Below, piece by piece: positions 33,977 through 42,643 of a DNA stretch of 64,000 nt. Numbering within the stretch: position 1 is the stretch's first letter; each line of letters opens with the position of its first letter. A program made the translations under genes and the position numbers. The notes beneath the pieces are model-generated. The model searched no databases, was not told the origin of the DNA, and saw only the letters and a program-made list of their open reading frames with translations. Origin of the DNA: Holophagaceae bacterium (GTDB taxonomy: Bacteria > Acidobacteriota > Holophagae > Holophagales > Holophagaceae). Location: assembly GCA_016722505.1 (NCBI GenBank), contig JADKJH010000001.1, forward strand, positions 1,240,001 to 1,304,000. Direction: 5' to 3'.

Positions 33977-35359
33977 ATGGAGTCCAGCCAGCACGAGTCC
34001 CTATGGGGAGCCCTTTGTTCGGGATTGCGGGAGCGCCTTTCCTCCGCCAGTTTTCAAGAGTGGGTGGAACCCTGTGTCCCTCAGCGGCTTGAGGGGGACA
34101 CGCTTTGGGTCCAGGTGCCGAATCCTTCCAATCAAATATGGATCGAGCAGCAGCTGGCCGAAGAGTTCCACGACGCCTTGGGCCAAGCGGGGCTTTCCCA
34201 CCTCAAGCTGATGTTCACCGTGGCCGCCAACGCCAAGAAGTCCGCCGCGACCAGGCCTGGTGCCGGGGTGTCAACCGGTGCGCGTCCAGCCGCCGAGGCC
34301 CCATCCCCCTTTCCTCCGCTATTCCACCGGTACACCCTGGACCGTTTTGTGGTTGGCCCCGGAAACCAGCTCGCTTTTTCTGCGGCGAAGGCCGTGGTGG
34401 ACAACCACGGAAAATCAAACGCTTCATTCAACATGAACCCGCTTTTTCTGTACGGCGGAGCGGGTCTTGGCAAGACCCACTTGATGATCGGGATTGGCCA
34501 GGCCATGCAGGCGAGACACCCGCACCTGGCCATTGCCTATCTGAAAGTGGACGTGTTTTTCCACGAGGTGACCTCGGCCATCAAGAATCGCAACACCGAA
34601 CCGCTGCGGAGGAAATATCAGACGAACGACGTCCTTCTTTTGGATGACGTCCAAACCCTCCGGAGCATGGAGCGCACCCAGGAAGAGGTGTTTTATATCC
34701 TGGAATACCTGCTCCAGCACGGGAAACAGATCGTCATCACGTCCGACAATGCGCCGCAAAAACTGGAAGGCCTTCACGAGAGGCTGATCACGCGGTGCAA
34801 ATGGGGCTTGACTGCGGATATCCAGCCTCCAGATTTTGAGACCCGCATTGCGATCCTGAAAAAAAAGCTCGAGGAGGATTTCTTCAGGGACTTCCCGAAG
34901 GTCCCCGAAGACGTCCTGGCCTTCATTGCGCACAAGTCCAAAGGTAGCGTCCGTGATCTGGAGGGGCTGCTGAACCGCGTGATTTTCCAGAGCGATTTCT
35001 TGAAGGTCACTCCAACTCTGGAAGTGGCCATGAGCGCCTATCAGGGCCAAAGCGGACAAGAACCTGGCGCCGCAGTGCCTCTGGAGCGCATCTACAGGAT
35101 GACGGCCGAGACATTCAATCTTTCCTTTGCGGATTTGATGAAAAAAAAGTCACGGCAACAAAACGTCCTCATCCCGAGGCAAGTCGCCATGTACCTGGCA
35201 CGCGAACTTACCGCATCGTCCTTTGCGGATGTTGGCCGCTCTTTCAGCAATATGCACCACAGCACCGTGATGAACGCCATCGAATCCGTAAAACAGCGCA
35301 TGGCGAAAGACCCTGATTTCCACAAGACTGTCCACTCTTTGTTAAATAGTATTCATTGA
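33977..35359 (+). CDS. dnaA: Chromosomal replication initiator DnaA
   Basis: A 460-residue DnaA. Domain I (about 1-75, ...SFQEWVEPCVPQ), a Pro/Ala linker (75-115), the AAA+ domain with YTLDRFVVGPGNQLA, Walker A GGAGLGKTHLMIGIG and Walker B VLLLDDVQTL, and the DNA-binding domain IV (from about 355) with the signature LARELTASSFADVGRSFSNMHHSTV. It binds DnaA boxes and melts the origin. Start ATG 33977. It diverges from rpmH and is followed by an AT-rich gap and dnaN. Confidence 0.97.
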   Translation: MESSQHESLWGALCSGLRERLSSASFQEWVEPCVPQRLEGDTLWVQVPNPSNQIWIEQQLAEEFHDALGQAGLSHLKLMFTVAANAKKSAATRPGAGVSTGARPAAEAPSPFPPLFHRYTLDRFVVGPGNQLAFSAAKAVVDNHGKSNASFNMNPLFLYGGAGLGKTHLMIGIGQAMQARHPHLAIAYLKVDVFFHEVTSAIKNRNTEPLRRKYQTNDVLLLDDVQTLRSMERTQEEVFYILEYLLQHGKQIVITSDNAPQKLEGLHERLITRCKWGLTADIQPPDFETRIAILKKKLEEDFFRDFPKVPEDVLAFIAHKSKGSVRDLEGLLNRVIFQSDFLKVTPTLEVAMSAYQGQSGQEPGAAVPLERIYRMTAETFNLSFADLMKKKSRQQNVLIPRQVAMYLARELTASSFADVGRSFSNMHHSTVMNAIESVKQRMAKDPDFHKTVHSLLNSIH

Positions 35360-35600
35360 CTTTAAAATACTTAACATACATTTGCACAATTCCGCTTCAT
35401 CTCAAAACCAAGGTTTGCGGGTTTCCCGGCTGACCTTCTAGCGATCCCAGCGTTGGTTGAGATATTCAACTCTCCTTGAACGGTCTACCCGCAAGCTTTC
35501 CACAGGGTCCACGATCGTGATTTTCAAGTTAGACTAAGGGTTTGCTGCTTTTCTTCCGCTGATTCTCTTCTTACTCATCATCATCATTCTTGGGTGGACC
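35360..35600. other. Candidate oriC (dnaA-dnaN intergenic region)
   Basis: This 241-base gap starts with an AT-rich stretch (35360-35395, TTTAAAATACTTAACATACA) suited to unwinding. Two weak DnaA-box-like 9-mers are ATTTGCACA (35380-35388) and CTTTCCACA (35496-35504). The position between dnaA and dnaN and the surrounding parS-like sites support an origin here, but the boxes are poor matches, so the region upstream of dnaA remains an alternative. Confidence 0.45.
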
Positions 35601-36734
35601 ATGAGCATTCAAATCCAAGTCTCGAAGGATCGTTTAGATCGGGCCTTGGGCATCCTTAAGCACGCGTTGGATCGCCGAGTCACCCTTCCAATCCTTCAGC
35701 ACGTATTACTTCAGCTCAAACAGGGCGAGATGGTGCTGCGTGCGACAGATATGGAATTAGCCTTCGATGCGACCCTGCCGGTTGAGGGTGCGGGCGATCT
35801 GATCGTCGCAATTCCCGGAAAGAAATTCATCGAAACGGTCAAAGCCTATCCAGAAGGGGTGCTTACTCTGGAATGGCCTGACAATACGAATCGGCTGTGG
35901 CTGCGTACCAAGGGATACAACTCTGAACACAACTTGCAGCCTGGCGAAGGATTTCCAGAACTGCCGGCGCCAAGTGAATCGCTACCCTCCGTCCAGCTTC
36001 CACTTGCCCTTTTGAAACAAGCGATTCAATTGGGTGCCCTTGCGGGCAGCCGTGATGCAACCAAACCAACCCTGCTGGCAATCCTCCTTCACTTTGGGAA
36101 AACCTTCGTTCGAGTGGTCTCAACGGATGGATTTCGTCTTGCAGTCGCTGAAATCCAGCACCCGACAGGGCTTTCAGAGGATGTGCGGTTGATTGTCCCC
36201 AAAAGGGCGCTGGACCTCCTCCACTCGTTCCCTTCCCAGGATGGCGAGATCACGTTGCAATGGGACAGCACCAGCCTTTTCATGACGCAGCCCGGGCTTA
36301 AAATGTCCACGCGCCTGGTGACGGGGAATTATCCGGCCTACGAGAAGGTGCTTCCCGCGGAACTCCCAAAGCGCGTCATCTTGGATCGTGAAGATTTTCT
36401 GCGCACCCTGCGCATCGCGGGGCTGAAAAAGGACGACTACAACAAAAATGTCCGGCTATTCTTCGAATTCCCCAATTTGAAAGTCGTATTTCAACACCCG
36501 GACGAGGGCGTGAACCAGGGCACATTAAGCTTCTCGGGGGAAGAAGCGTCTTTCGAACTCGCCTTCAACATTGACTACCTTACCGAATTGCTCGAGCGCC
36601 TGCCGGGCGAAGAGGTTGTCTACCAGTTTAAGGATGAGGTGGGCCAGGGCATTTTCATGAGCCCCAGCCTTGAGGACCTAAGCTTCCGCTACATCCTGAT
36701 GCCCGTCCGTTTTGCCAGCCCCGCCAGCGTCTAA
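35601..36734 (+). CDS. dnaN: DNA polymerase III beta sliding clamp
   Basis: A 377-residue beta clamp: SIQIQVSKDRLDRALGILKHALDRR at the N-terminus, LPILQHVLLQLKQG, VSTDGFRLAVAEI near residue 175, and the C-terminal hydrophobic-pocket end FRYILMPVRF. Three repeated clamp domains of about 120 residues form a dimeric ring that tethers polymerase. The order dnaA-dnaN-gyrB is classical. Start ATG 35601. Confidence 0.96.
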   Translation: MSIQIQVSKDRLDRALGILKHALDRRVTLPILQHVLLQLKQGEMVLRATDMELAFDATLPVEGAGDLIVAIPGKKFIETVKAYPEGVLTLEWPDNTNRLWLRTKGYNSEHNLQPGEGFPELPAPSESLPSVQLPLALLKQAIQLGALAGSRDATKPTLLAILLHFGKTFVRVVSTDGFRLAVAEIQHPTGLSEDVRLIVPKRALDLLHSFPSQDGEITLQWDSTSLFMTQPGLKMSTRLVTGNYPAYEKVLPAELPKRVILDREDFLRTLRIAGLKKDDYNKNVRLFFEFPNLKVVFQHPDEGVNQGTLSFSGEEASFELAFNIDYLTELLERLPGEEVVYQFKDEVGQGIFMSPSLEDLSFRYILMPVRFASPASV

Positions 36735-36782
36735 CCCGTATTGCCATTGGCTTTCCCTATAGCCCGGAAAAAGTGAGAATTG

Positions 36783-39488
36783 ATGTCAGAAGAAGTCATG
36801 TCAGCGCACCACCAGGAAACCTCTTCCACCTACACAGCCGACAACATCACAGTCCTTAGGGATCTGGAGGCCGTCCGGAAACGGCCAGGCATGTACATCG
36901 GGGACACCGACGATGGAAGCGGACTCCACCAGATGGTCTACGAAGTCGTGGACAATGCCATTGACGAGGCGCTGGCGGGGTATTGCACCCGCGTGGACGT
37001 GATCATCCACACGGACGGAAGCTGCTCCGTGGAAGACAACGGCCGCGGCATTCCGGTGGATCTCCACAAGGAGGAGAACCGGTCTGCGGCCGAAGTGATC
37101 ATGACCGTCCTCCACGCCGGGGGAAAATTCGATAACACCAACACCGAAGGCAAGAATGCCTACAAGGTTTCAGGCGGTCTTCACGGCGTGGGCGTTTCAT
37201 GCGTCAACGGTCTCAGCGCAAAGCTCTGGCTCACTGTTTGGAAGGGCGGGAGCGAATATGCCATGTCCTTCAGCCAAGGACACCCCGACAAACCCTTAGC
37301 CAAGGTTGGGCCCACCACCAAACGTGGCACCCGCGTACGGTTCCTGCCGGATCCTGAAATTTTCAACAACGTTCTTGATTTTACTTTCGAGGTGTTGAGC
37401 CAGCGCCTTCGAGAGTTGAGCTACCTCAACAAGGGCGTGCACATCCGCATCACGGACGAACGGAATGGGGACTCCCACGACTTCATGAATGCCGGTGGAA
37501 TTGATGCCTTTGTCGAGCACTTGAACCGCAACAAGACGGTTCTGCACAAGCCGCCCATCCACATTGAAGATTCCAAAAATGGCACCACTGTCGAAGTTGC
37601 GTTGCAGTGGAATGATTCCTACCAGGAAACCCTCTATTGCTTCACGAACAACATCCGCAATCGGGACGGCGGAGCGCACCTGGAGGGCTTCCGGGCGGCC
37701 ATGACCCGTGTTATCAATACTTACGCCGAGGCCAACAATCTGTTGAAATCGGCCAAGGTCACCCTGTCGGGCGAAGATGTTCGCGAGGGTTTGACGGTGG
37801 TGCTCTCTGCCAAGGTGCCCGACCCAAAATTCAGCAGCCAGACCAAGGACAAGCTGGTCAGCTCCGAGGTGAAAGGCGTCGTTCAGACCATCGTCTACGA
37901 AAAGCTGACAAGCTTCTTCGAGGAGAATCCCCGCGAAGCCCGCGCGATTCTAGAAAAGGCCATCGAGGCCGCCCGGGCCCGCGAAGCCGCCCGCAAGGCG
38001 CGCGAACTCACCCGGCGCAAGGGGGCACTGGATGGAGGTGGTTTGCCCGGCAAGCTGGCCGATTGCCAGGAAAAGGATCCCGCGCTCTCCGAAATCTACC
38101 TTGTGGAGGGAGATTCCGCCGGTGGCTCTGCCAAGCAGGGCCGTAATCGCGCCAACCAGGCCATTTTGCCCCTGAAGGGCAAGGTCCTGAACGTCGAGAA
38201 GGCCCGCTTCGATAAAATTTTAAGCCACCAAGAGCTTCGCATCCTCATCCAGGCCTTGGGCACGGGCATCGGCCCTGATGAATTCAAGGTCGCGAACCTG
38301 CGATACCACAAGATTGTGTTGATGACCGATGCCGATGTGGACGGATCCCACATCCGGACCCTGCTGCTCACGTTCTTCTACCGCCAGATGCCGGAAATCG
38401 TGGAACGTGGCCATCTCTACATTGCCCAGCCCCCGCTCTACAAAGTGAAAAAGGGCAAGACGGAAAAATACCTCAAAGACGAGCGGGCCCTCGAGGAATT
38501 TCTCTTCCAAAAGGCCCTGGATGGCTGGAGCCTTACCCTCCCGGATGGCAGCGAACACAAAGGCGCGGCCTTGGTGCGCGAAATGAAGAAGTGGGGAGAG
38601 GTCCAGCAACTTTACGCAAAACTGGATCGCCGTGGATACGCGCAACCCCTGGTGGATGGCCTCCTTTCCTTTGGCTTGCTGGATGGCCAACGTTTTGATA
38701 GTGCCGAAGCTGTGCAAGAGCTGGCCCTAGCCATCAATAAGGCGGGACTGGGCCGCACCGAGGTGGAATCTACCTCGGCGACCGAAGCCATAGAAGCCAG
38801 CCCGGACCAAGCCCCCGGAGGCGGAACCCACCAGGAGAAAGGCGAAGACGCAGAAGATGAAGAAGGCGAGTCCGTAGATTTTGTGGCCGCCACGCGGGAA
38901 CCGCAGCACGTGGCCATTCCCGCCGCCCACCGCATTCGGATCATCCGGATGCACCTCAACCGCCCCATCACCCTGTGGTTGGACGCCCAGGTGGCCCTGT
39001 GGGGTGAATTTCGACGGCTCAAGGCCCTGCACGAAGAACTCAGCGCCTTTCGGGGCGGCGAGCTGAAGCTTCAGCGTGTTAAAGAGGTGAAGGAGTCCAA
39101 GCCCGAAAAAACGGCAGCCAAGTCGGCACCCAAAGAAGACGAGGACGCTTCTGGACCCCTTGATCCCGCCGAAGGCGCCGAAACCGGCGGCACCTCGAAA
39201 ATGGCCAAGGAAATGAGTTTTTCCAGTCCCGAGGCCATGCTCTCCATGGTCATGGAGGAGGGCAAGCGCGGCCTGATGATCCAGCGTTACAAAGGCTTGG
39301 GCGAAATGAACCCCGAACAACTCTGGGAGACGACCATGGACCCCGCACGGCGGACGATGCTCCAAGTACGGGTGGATGATGCCGTATTGGCGGACGAAAT
39401 GTTCACCGTCCTGATGGGCGATGCCGTGGAACCCCGCCGTCGATTTATCGAAACAAATGCGCTTTTAGCTGAAAACATAGATATTTAA
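36783..39488 (+). CDS. gyrB: DNA gyrase subunit B with a long insert
   Basis: A 901-residue GyrB. GHKL ATPase motifs are VVDNAIDEALAG, VEDNGRGIPV and GGLHGVGVSCVNGLS; TOPRIM has YLVEGDSAGGSAKQGRNR and MTDADVDGSHIRTLLLTF; the tail has QRYKGLGEMNPEQLW. With GyrA it introduces negative supercoils. About residues 620-805 lie between TOPRIM and the tail and include two acidic low-complexity stretches (EDAEDEEGESVD; PKEDEDASGPLDPAEGAE), so the protein is about 100 residues longer than E. coli GyrB. ATG 36783 is used; ATG 36798 is possible. Confidence 0.95.
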   Translation: MSEEVMSAHHQETSSTYTADNITVLRDLEAVRKRPGMYIGDTDDGSGLHQMVYEVVDNAIDEALAGYCTRVDVIIHTDGSCSVEDNGRGIPVDLHKEENRSAAEVIMTVLHAGGKFDNTNTEGKNAYKVSGGLHGVGVSCVNGLSAKLWLTVWKGGSEYAMSFSQGHPDKPLAKVGPTTKRGTRVRFLPDPEIFNNVLDFTFEVLSQRLRELSYLNKGVHIRITDERNGDSHDFMNAGGIDAFVEHLNRNKTVLHKPPIHIEDSKNGTTVEVALQWNDSYQETLYCFTNNIRNRDGGAHLEGFRAAMTRVINTYAEANNLLKSAKVTLSGEDVREGLTVVLSAKVPDPKFSSQTKDKLVSSEVKGVVQTIVYEKLTSFFEENPREARAILEKAIEAARAREAARKARELTRRKGALDGGGLPGKLADCQEKDPALSEIYLVEGDSAGGSAKQGRNRANQAILPLKGKVLNVEKARFDKILSHQELRILIQALGTGIGPDEFKVANLRYHKIVLMTDADVDGSHIRTLLLTFFYRQMPEIVERGHLYIAQPPLYKVKKGKTEKYLKDERALEEFLFQKALDGWSLTLPDGSEHKGAALVREMKKWGEVQQLYAKLDRRGYAQPLVDGLLSFGLLDGQRFDSAEAVQELALAINKAGLGRTEVESTSATEAIEASPDQAPGGGTHQEKGEDAEDEEGESVDFVAATREPQHVAIPAAHRIRIIRMHLNRPITLWLDAQVALWGEFRRLKALHEELSAFRGGELKLQRVKEVKESKPEKTAAKSAPKEDEDASGPLDPAEGAETGGTSKMAKEMSFSSPEAMLSMVMEEGKRGLMIQRYKGLGEMNPEQLWETTMDPARRTMLQVRVDDAVLADEMFTVLMGDAVEPRRRFIETNALLAENIDI

Positions 39489-39552
39489 TTCGTTGGTCCA
39501 GCGGTTTTTCCTAGAGCTCTAACCTAGGGGAATCCGCCAGAGCAGCGCGCAA

Positions 39553-39568
39553 TGTTCCACGTAGAACA
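39553..39568. promoter_or_regulatory. parS-like centromere site 3 (gyrB-gyrA gap)
   Basis: TGTTCCACGTAGAACA has one difference from TGTTCCACGTGGAACA. It lies in the short gap between gyrB and gyrA, 5.6 kb right of the dnaA start. Confidence 0.72.
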
Positions 39569-39613
39569 CGAGTAGCCCATGATGCGATCTGAAACCATTG
39601 AAATCGAAAAGAA

Positions 39614-42181
39614 ATGCGGAAGTCCTACCTCGATTACGCCATGAGCGTGATCGTAGGCCGGGCGCTTCCGGATGTGAGGGATGGTCTTAAACCGGTCCAC
39701 AGGCGAGTGCTTTACGCCATGAAGGCGGCGAATAACGAGTGGAACCGCGCCTACAGGAAGTCGGCCCGCACCGTGGGCGACGTCATTGGTAAATTCCACC
39801 CTCATGGTGATGTCGCGGCCTACGACACCTTGGTGAGGATGGCCCAGCCCTTCAGCCTGCGGCACATGCTCGTGGACGGACAGGGGAATTTCGGCTCCAT
39901 CGATGGCGACCGGCCAGCCGCCATGCGTTACACCGAGGCGCGCCTAAGCCGCATCGGCAGCGCCATGATGGAAGACATTGATCAGGACACGGTGGACTTC
40001 GGCCCCAACTACGACAACTCCGAAGAAGAGCCCTTGGTCCTTCCAACCCGTTTCCCGAACCTACTGATCAATGGCTCCCAGGGTATCGCCGTGGGCATGG
40101 CGACCTCCATTCCGCCGCACAACATGCGGGAGTGCTGCTCGGCCCTTGTGATGCTCATAGACGATCCTGCCGCTGGGCTCGAAAGCCTTATGACCCACAT
40201 CAAGGGGCCGGATTTCCCGGGTGGTGGACTCATGCTCGGCACCGAGGGTGTTGTAGACGCCTACCGCACGGGCCGGGGCCGCTGCGTCGTGCGCGCCAAG
40301 AGCCATGTTGAACAAATCAAACGGGCGGGCGACCGGGAGCAACTGGTCTTTACGGAATTGCCCTACCAGGTAAACAAGGCGACCCTCACCGAAAAGATCG
40401 CGGAGCTGGTGCGGGACAAGAAGATAGACGGCATCAGCGACCTTCGCGATGAAAGCGATCGCGAGGGCATCCGCCTGGTGGTGGAGCTCAAGAAGAACGA
40501 GCCTTCAGACATCGTCCTCAACCAGCTTTACCAACTGACTCCGCTTCAGAATTCCTTCCCCATCACCATGCTGGCCATCGTGAACGGCCAGCCACGGGTT
40601 TGCACACTGAAGGAGATGCTCCAGGAATTCCTGGGCTTCCGCCGCGAGGTGGTCACGCGCCGGACCATGTTCCTGCTGAAAAAAGCCGAAGATCGCCATC
40701 ATGTGCTGCTGGGCCTCAAGATTGCCCTGGACCATCTGGACGCGGTCATCAAGCTGGTCCGGGCCGCAAAAACACCCGACGAAGCCAAGCAGGGCCTTAT
40801 GGAGGGGAAATTCGCCTCCGCCGCCGAGCTGAAAAAGGATCCATCGCTTCGACTCAGCACCATCCAAGCCCAGGCCATTTTGGATATGCGCCTTCAGCGC
40901 CTCACCGGCCTGGAACGCGAAAAGATCCTAGAAGAGCTCGCCGAACTTGAAAAGACCATCAAACAGATGAAGGCCATTCTGGCTGATGAGTCCCTGCTCC
41001 TAGGTGTCATCAGAGATGAACTCAAGGCCGTTGCGGATCAATTCGGGGACCCCCGGCGAACCGAAATCGTAGGCTACTCGGGCAGCATCCGCATGGAGGA
41101 TGTGGTTCCGGATGATCCAATGGTCGTCACCATGTCCAAGGCCGGCTACATCAAGCGCACGGACCTGGTGGCCTACAGGCGCCAGAAGCGGGGCGGCAAG
41201 GGCAAACTGGGCATGAAGACCAAGGACGAGGATTTTGTCGAGCAGCTGTTCATGACCAAGGCCCACGACACCTTGATGGCCTTCACGGACCGCGGCTACG
41301 TTTATGCGCTCAAGGTATATGACTTGCCCGAGGCGGCCGCCAATACCCGGGGCAAGCACATCAAGAATCTCATCAGCCTGAAAGACGGCGAGAACGTGGT
41401 TACCCTCATGGCGTTGCGGGAATTCCCCGTGGGTGAACATCTTGTCTTCGCCACTAGTGACGGAACGGTTAAACGCACGTCTATCAGTCTTTATGGAAAC
41501 ATCCGGGCCAATGGGCTCATCGCTTTGAACATTGAAGATGGAAACAGTTTGGTGGCGGTGCGCAGATCAAGTGGTGATCAGCAAATTCTGCTGGCCACCG
41601 CCCAGGGCAAGGCCATCCGCTTTGCGGAAGAAGATATCCGCGCTGTGGGCCGTGTCGCCACGGGCGTGCGGGGCATGCGCCTCGGATCCGGCGATCGCAT
41701 TGTGGATATGGAAGTGGCCGACGCCCTGCCGGATCTGCCGGAAGGCGTCCAAGCGGATGAATCCACCGCCGACCACGGCATGCTGCTCACCGTCACAGAA
41801 AAGGGTTACGGGAAGCGCTCACTCCTCCAGGATTATCGGCTCCAGGGCCGGGGCGGCACGGGTGTCATCAACATCCGGGCCGGTGTTCGGAACGGTCCCG
41901 TGGTGGGCTTCAAACTCGTCAAGTTTGGCGAAGGCTGCCTCCTCATCAGCCAAGAAGGCATGGTCATCAAGTTCCTCATTGATGAGGTCCGCAAGACCGG
42001 CCGCGCTGCCCAAGGCGTCAAGCTCCTGAACCTGGGTTCCGACCAGGACAAGGTCGTCGGCATCGCCAAGATCGAAGCCAGCGCCATGGCCTTCGATGAG
42101 GAAGAGGATCTGGTGATGGACGCCGAGTTGGCCAACCCAGGTCCCGACGAGAGCGGACAGCAACCGAAACTGGGACTTTGA
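39614..42181 (+). CDS. gyrA: DNA gyrase subunit A (start region frameshifted)
   Basis: An 855-residue GyrA: YLDYAMSVIVGRALPDVRDGLKPVHRR, KFHPHGDVAAYDTLVRMAQ, catalytic Tyr in AAMRYTEARLS, and a six-bladed C-terminal domain with the GyrA box variant QKRGGKGK. It cuts and rejoins DNA in gyrase. The ATG at 39614 leaves out the usual N-terminal lead. Upstream, ATG 39582 opens with MRSETIEIEKK, which fits the normal GyrA start but is one base out of frame with the rest; adding one base in AAAAGAAATG (39607-39616) would join them. Gyrase is essential, so an indel error in the sequence is likely. Confidence 0.93.
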   Translation: MRKSYLDYAMSVIVGRALPDVRDGLKPVHRRVLYAMKAANNEWNRAYRKSARTVGDVIGKFHPHGDVAAYDTLVRMAQPFSLRHMLVDGQGNFGSIDGDRPAAMRYTEARLSRIGSAMMEDIDQDTVDFGPNYDNSEEEPLVLPTRFPNLLINGSQGIAVGMATSIPPHNMRECCSALVMLIDDPAAGLESLMTHIKGPDFPGGGLMLGTEGVVDAYRTGRGRCVVRAKSHVEQIKRAGDREQLVFTELPYQVNKATLTEKIAELVRDKKIDGISDLRDESDREGIRLVVELKKNEPSDIVLNQLYQLTPLQNSFPITMLAIVNGQPRVCTLKEMLQEFLGFRREVVTRRTMFLLKKAEDRHHVLLGLKIALDHLDAVIKLVRAAKTPDEAKQGLMEGKFASAAELKKDPSLRLSTIQAQAILDMRLQRLTGLEREKILEELAELEKTIKQMKAILADESLLLGVIRDELKAVADQFGDPRRTEIVGYSGSIRMEDVVPDDPMVVTMSKAGYIKRTDLVAYRRQKRGGKGKLGMKTKDEDFVEQLFMTKAHDTLMAFTDRGYVYALKVYDLPEAAANTRGKHIKNLISLKDGENVVTLMALREFPVGEHLVFATSDGTVKRTSISLYGNIRANGLIALNIEDGNSLVAVRRSSGDQQILLATAQGKAIRFAEEDIRAVGRVATGVRGMRLGSGDRIVDMEVADALPDLPEGVQADESTADHGMLLTVTEKGYGKRSLLQDYRLQGRGGTGVINIRAGVRNGPVVGFKLVKFGEGCLLISQEGMVIKFLIDEVRKTGRAAQGVKLLNLGSDQDKVVGIAKIEASAMAFDEEEDLVMDAELANPGPDESGQQPKLGL

Positions 42182-42186
42182 TTGAA

Positions 42187-42209
42187 GGGCCGCATCCGCG
42201 GCCCTTTTT
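42187..42209 (+). terminator. Intrinsic terminator after gyrA
   Basis: GGGCCGC (42187-42193) pairs perfectly with GCGGCCC (42198-42204) across a four-base loop and is followed by TTTTT. It lies six bases after the gyrA stop codon and just before the convergent gamma-glutamylcyclotransferase gene ends. Confidence 0.85.
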
Positions 42210-42643
42210 CATCCCAGATACCCGCTCCAGTCGCCGTCTAGAAGCTCCACGCCTTCGCGTTCCAACCGGAGCGACCGTTCCACGGGGAACACGTAGGCCC
42301 AGGCGGCGTAGGTTTGACCGCTCACGAGCAAGACGGGGACCATTTTCCGTTCGAACCGGCCTTCGGCGAGGCCCTCCAGCTGATCCAGGTTGTCCAGGGC
42401 TGAGTCGAGATCCTCCTCGTCCTCATAGCCGATGAACTCCCCCACAACCCAGCCCGCACCCGGAGGCAAGGCTTCGGGAATACTCCCAGGAACCATGGCG
42501 GCCAATCCGGTCCCCGGTAGATGAAAGAGGCGTCCCGGGGCGTAGGCGGTGGTCGTTCCTATGGGATTCGTGCGCTTCAGCCAGGCATGGCCCGTCCCGC
42601 CTTCGCGAAGGGTGCCATAAACGAAGAGACCGTCAGCTTCCAT
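42209..42643 (-). CDS. Gamma-glutamylcyclotransferase family protein
   Basis: A 144-residue protein of the GGCT/AIG2-like fold: FVYGTLREGGTGH at the N-terminus (the YGTL loop), GEFIGYEDEEDLDSALDNLDQLEG with the usual acidic catalytic region, and VYVFPVE-type end (WAYVFPVE). Members cyclise gamma-glutamyl amines or glutathione-related compounds to 5-oxoproline, or act in related reactions. ATG 42643 shares one base with the upstream gene's stop (TGATG), so it is the last gene of the glyA operon. Confidence 0.82.
   Translation of the reverse strand: MEADGLFVYGTLREGGTGHAWLKRTNPIGTTTAYAPGRLFHLPGTGLAAMVPGSIPEALPPGAGWVVGEFIGYEDEEDLDSALDNLDQLEGLAEGRFERKMVPVLLVSGQTYAAWAYVFPVERSLRLEREGVELLDGDWSGYLG
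42276..42291. promoter_or_regulatory. parS-like centromere site 4
   Basis: CGTTCCACGGGGAACA differs at two positions from TGTTCCACGTGGAACA. It lies within the gamma-glutamylcyclotransferase coding sequence, so it may be chance; its closeness to the other sites is the main support. Confidence 0.45.
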
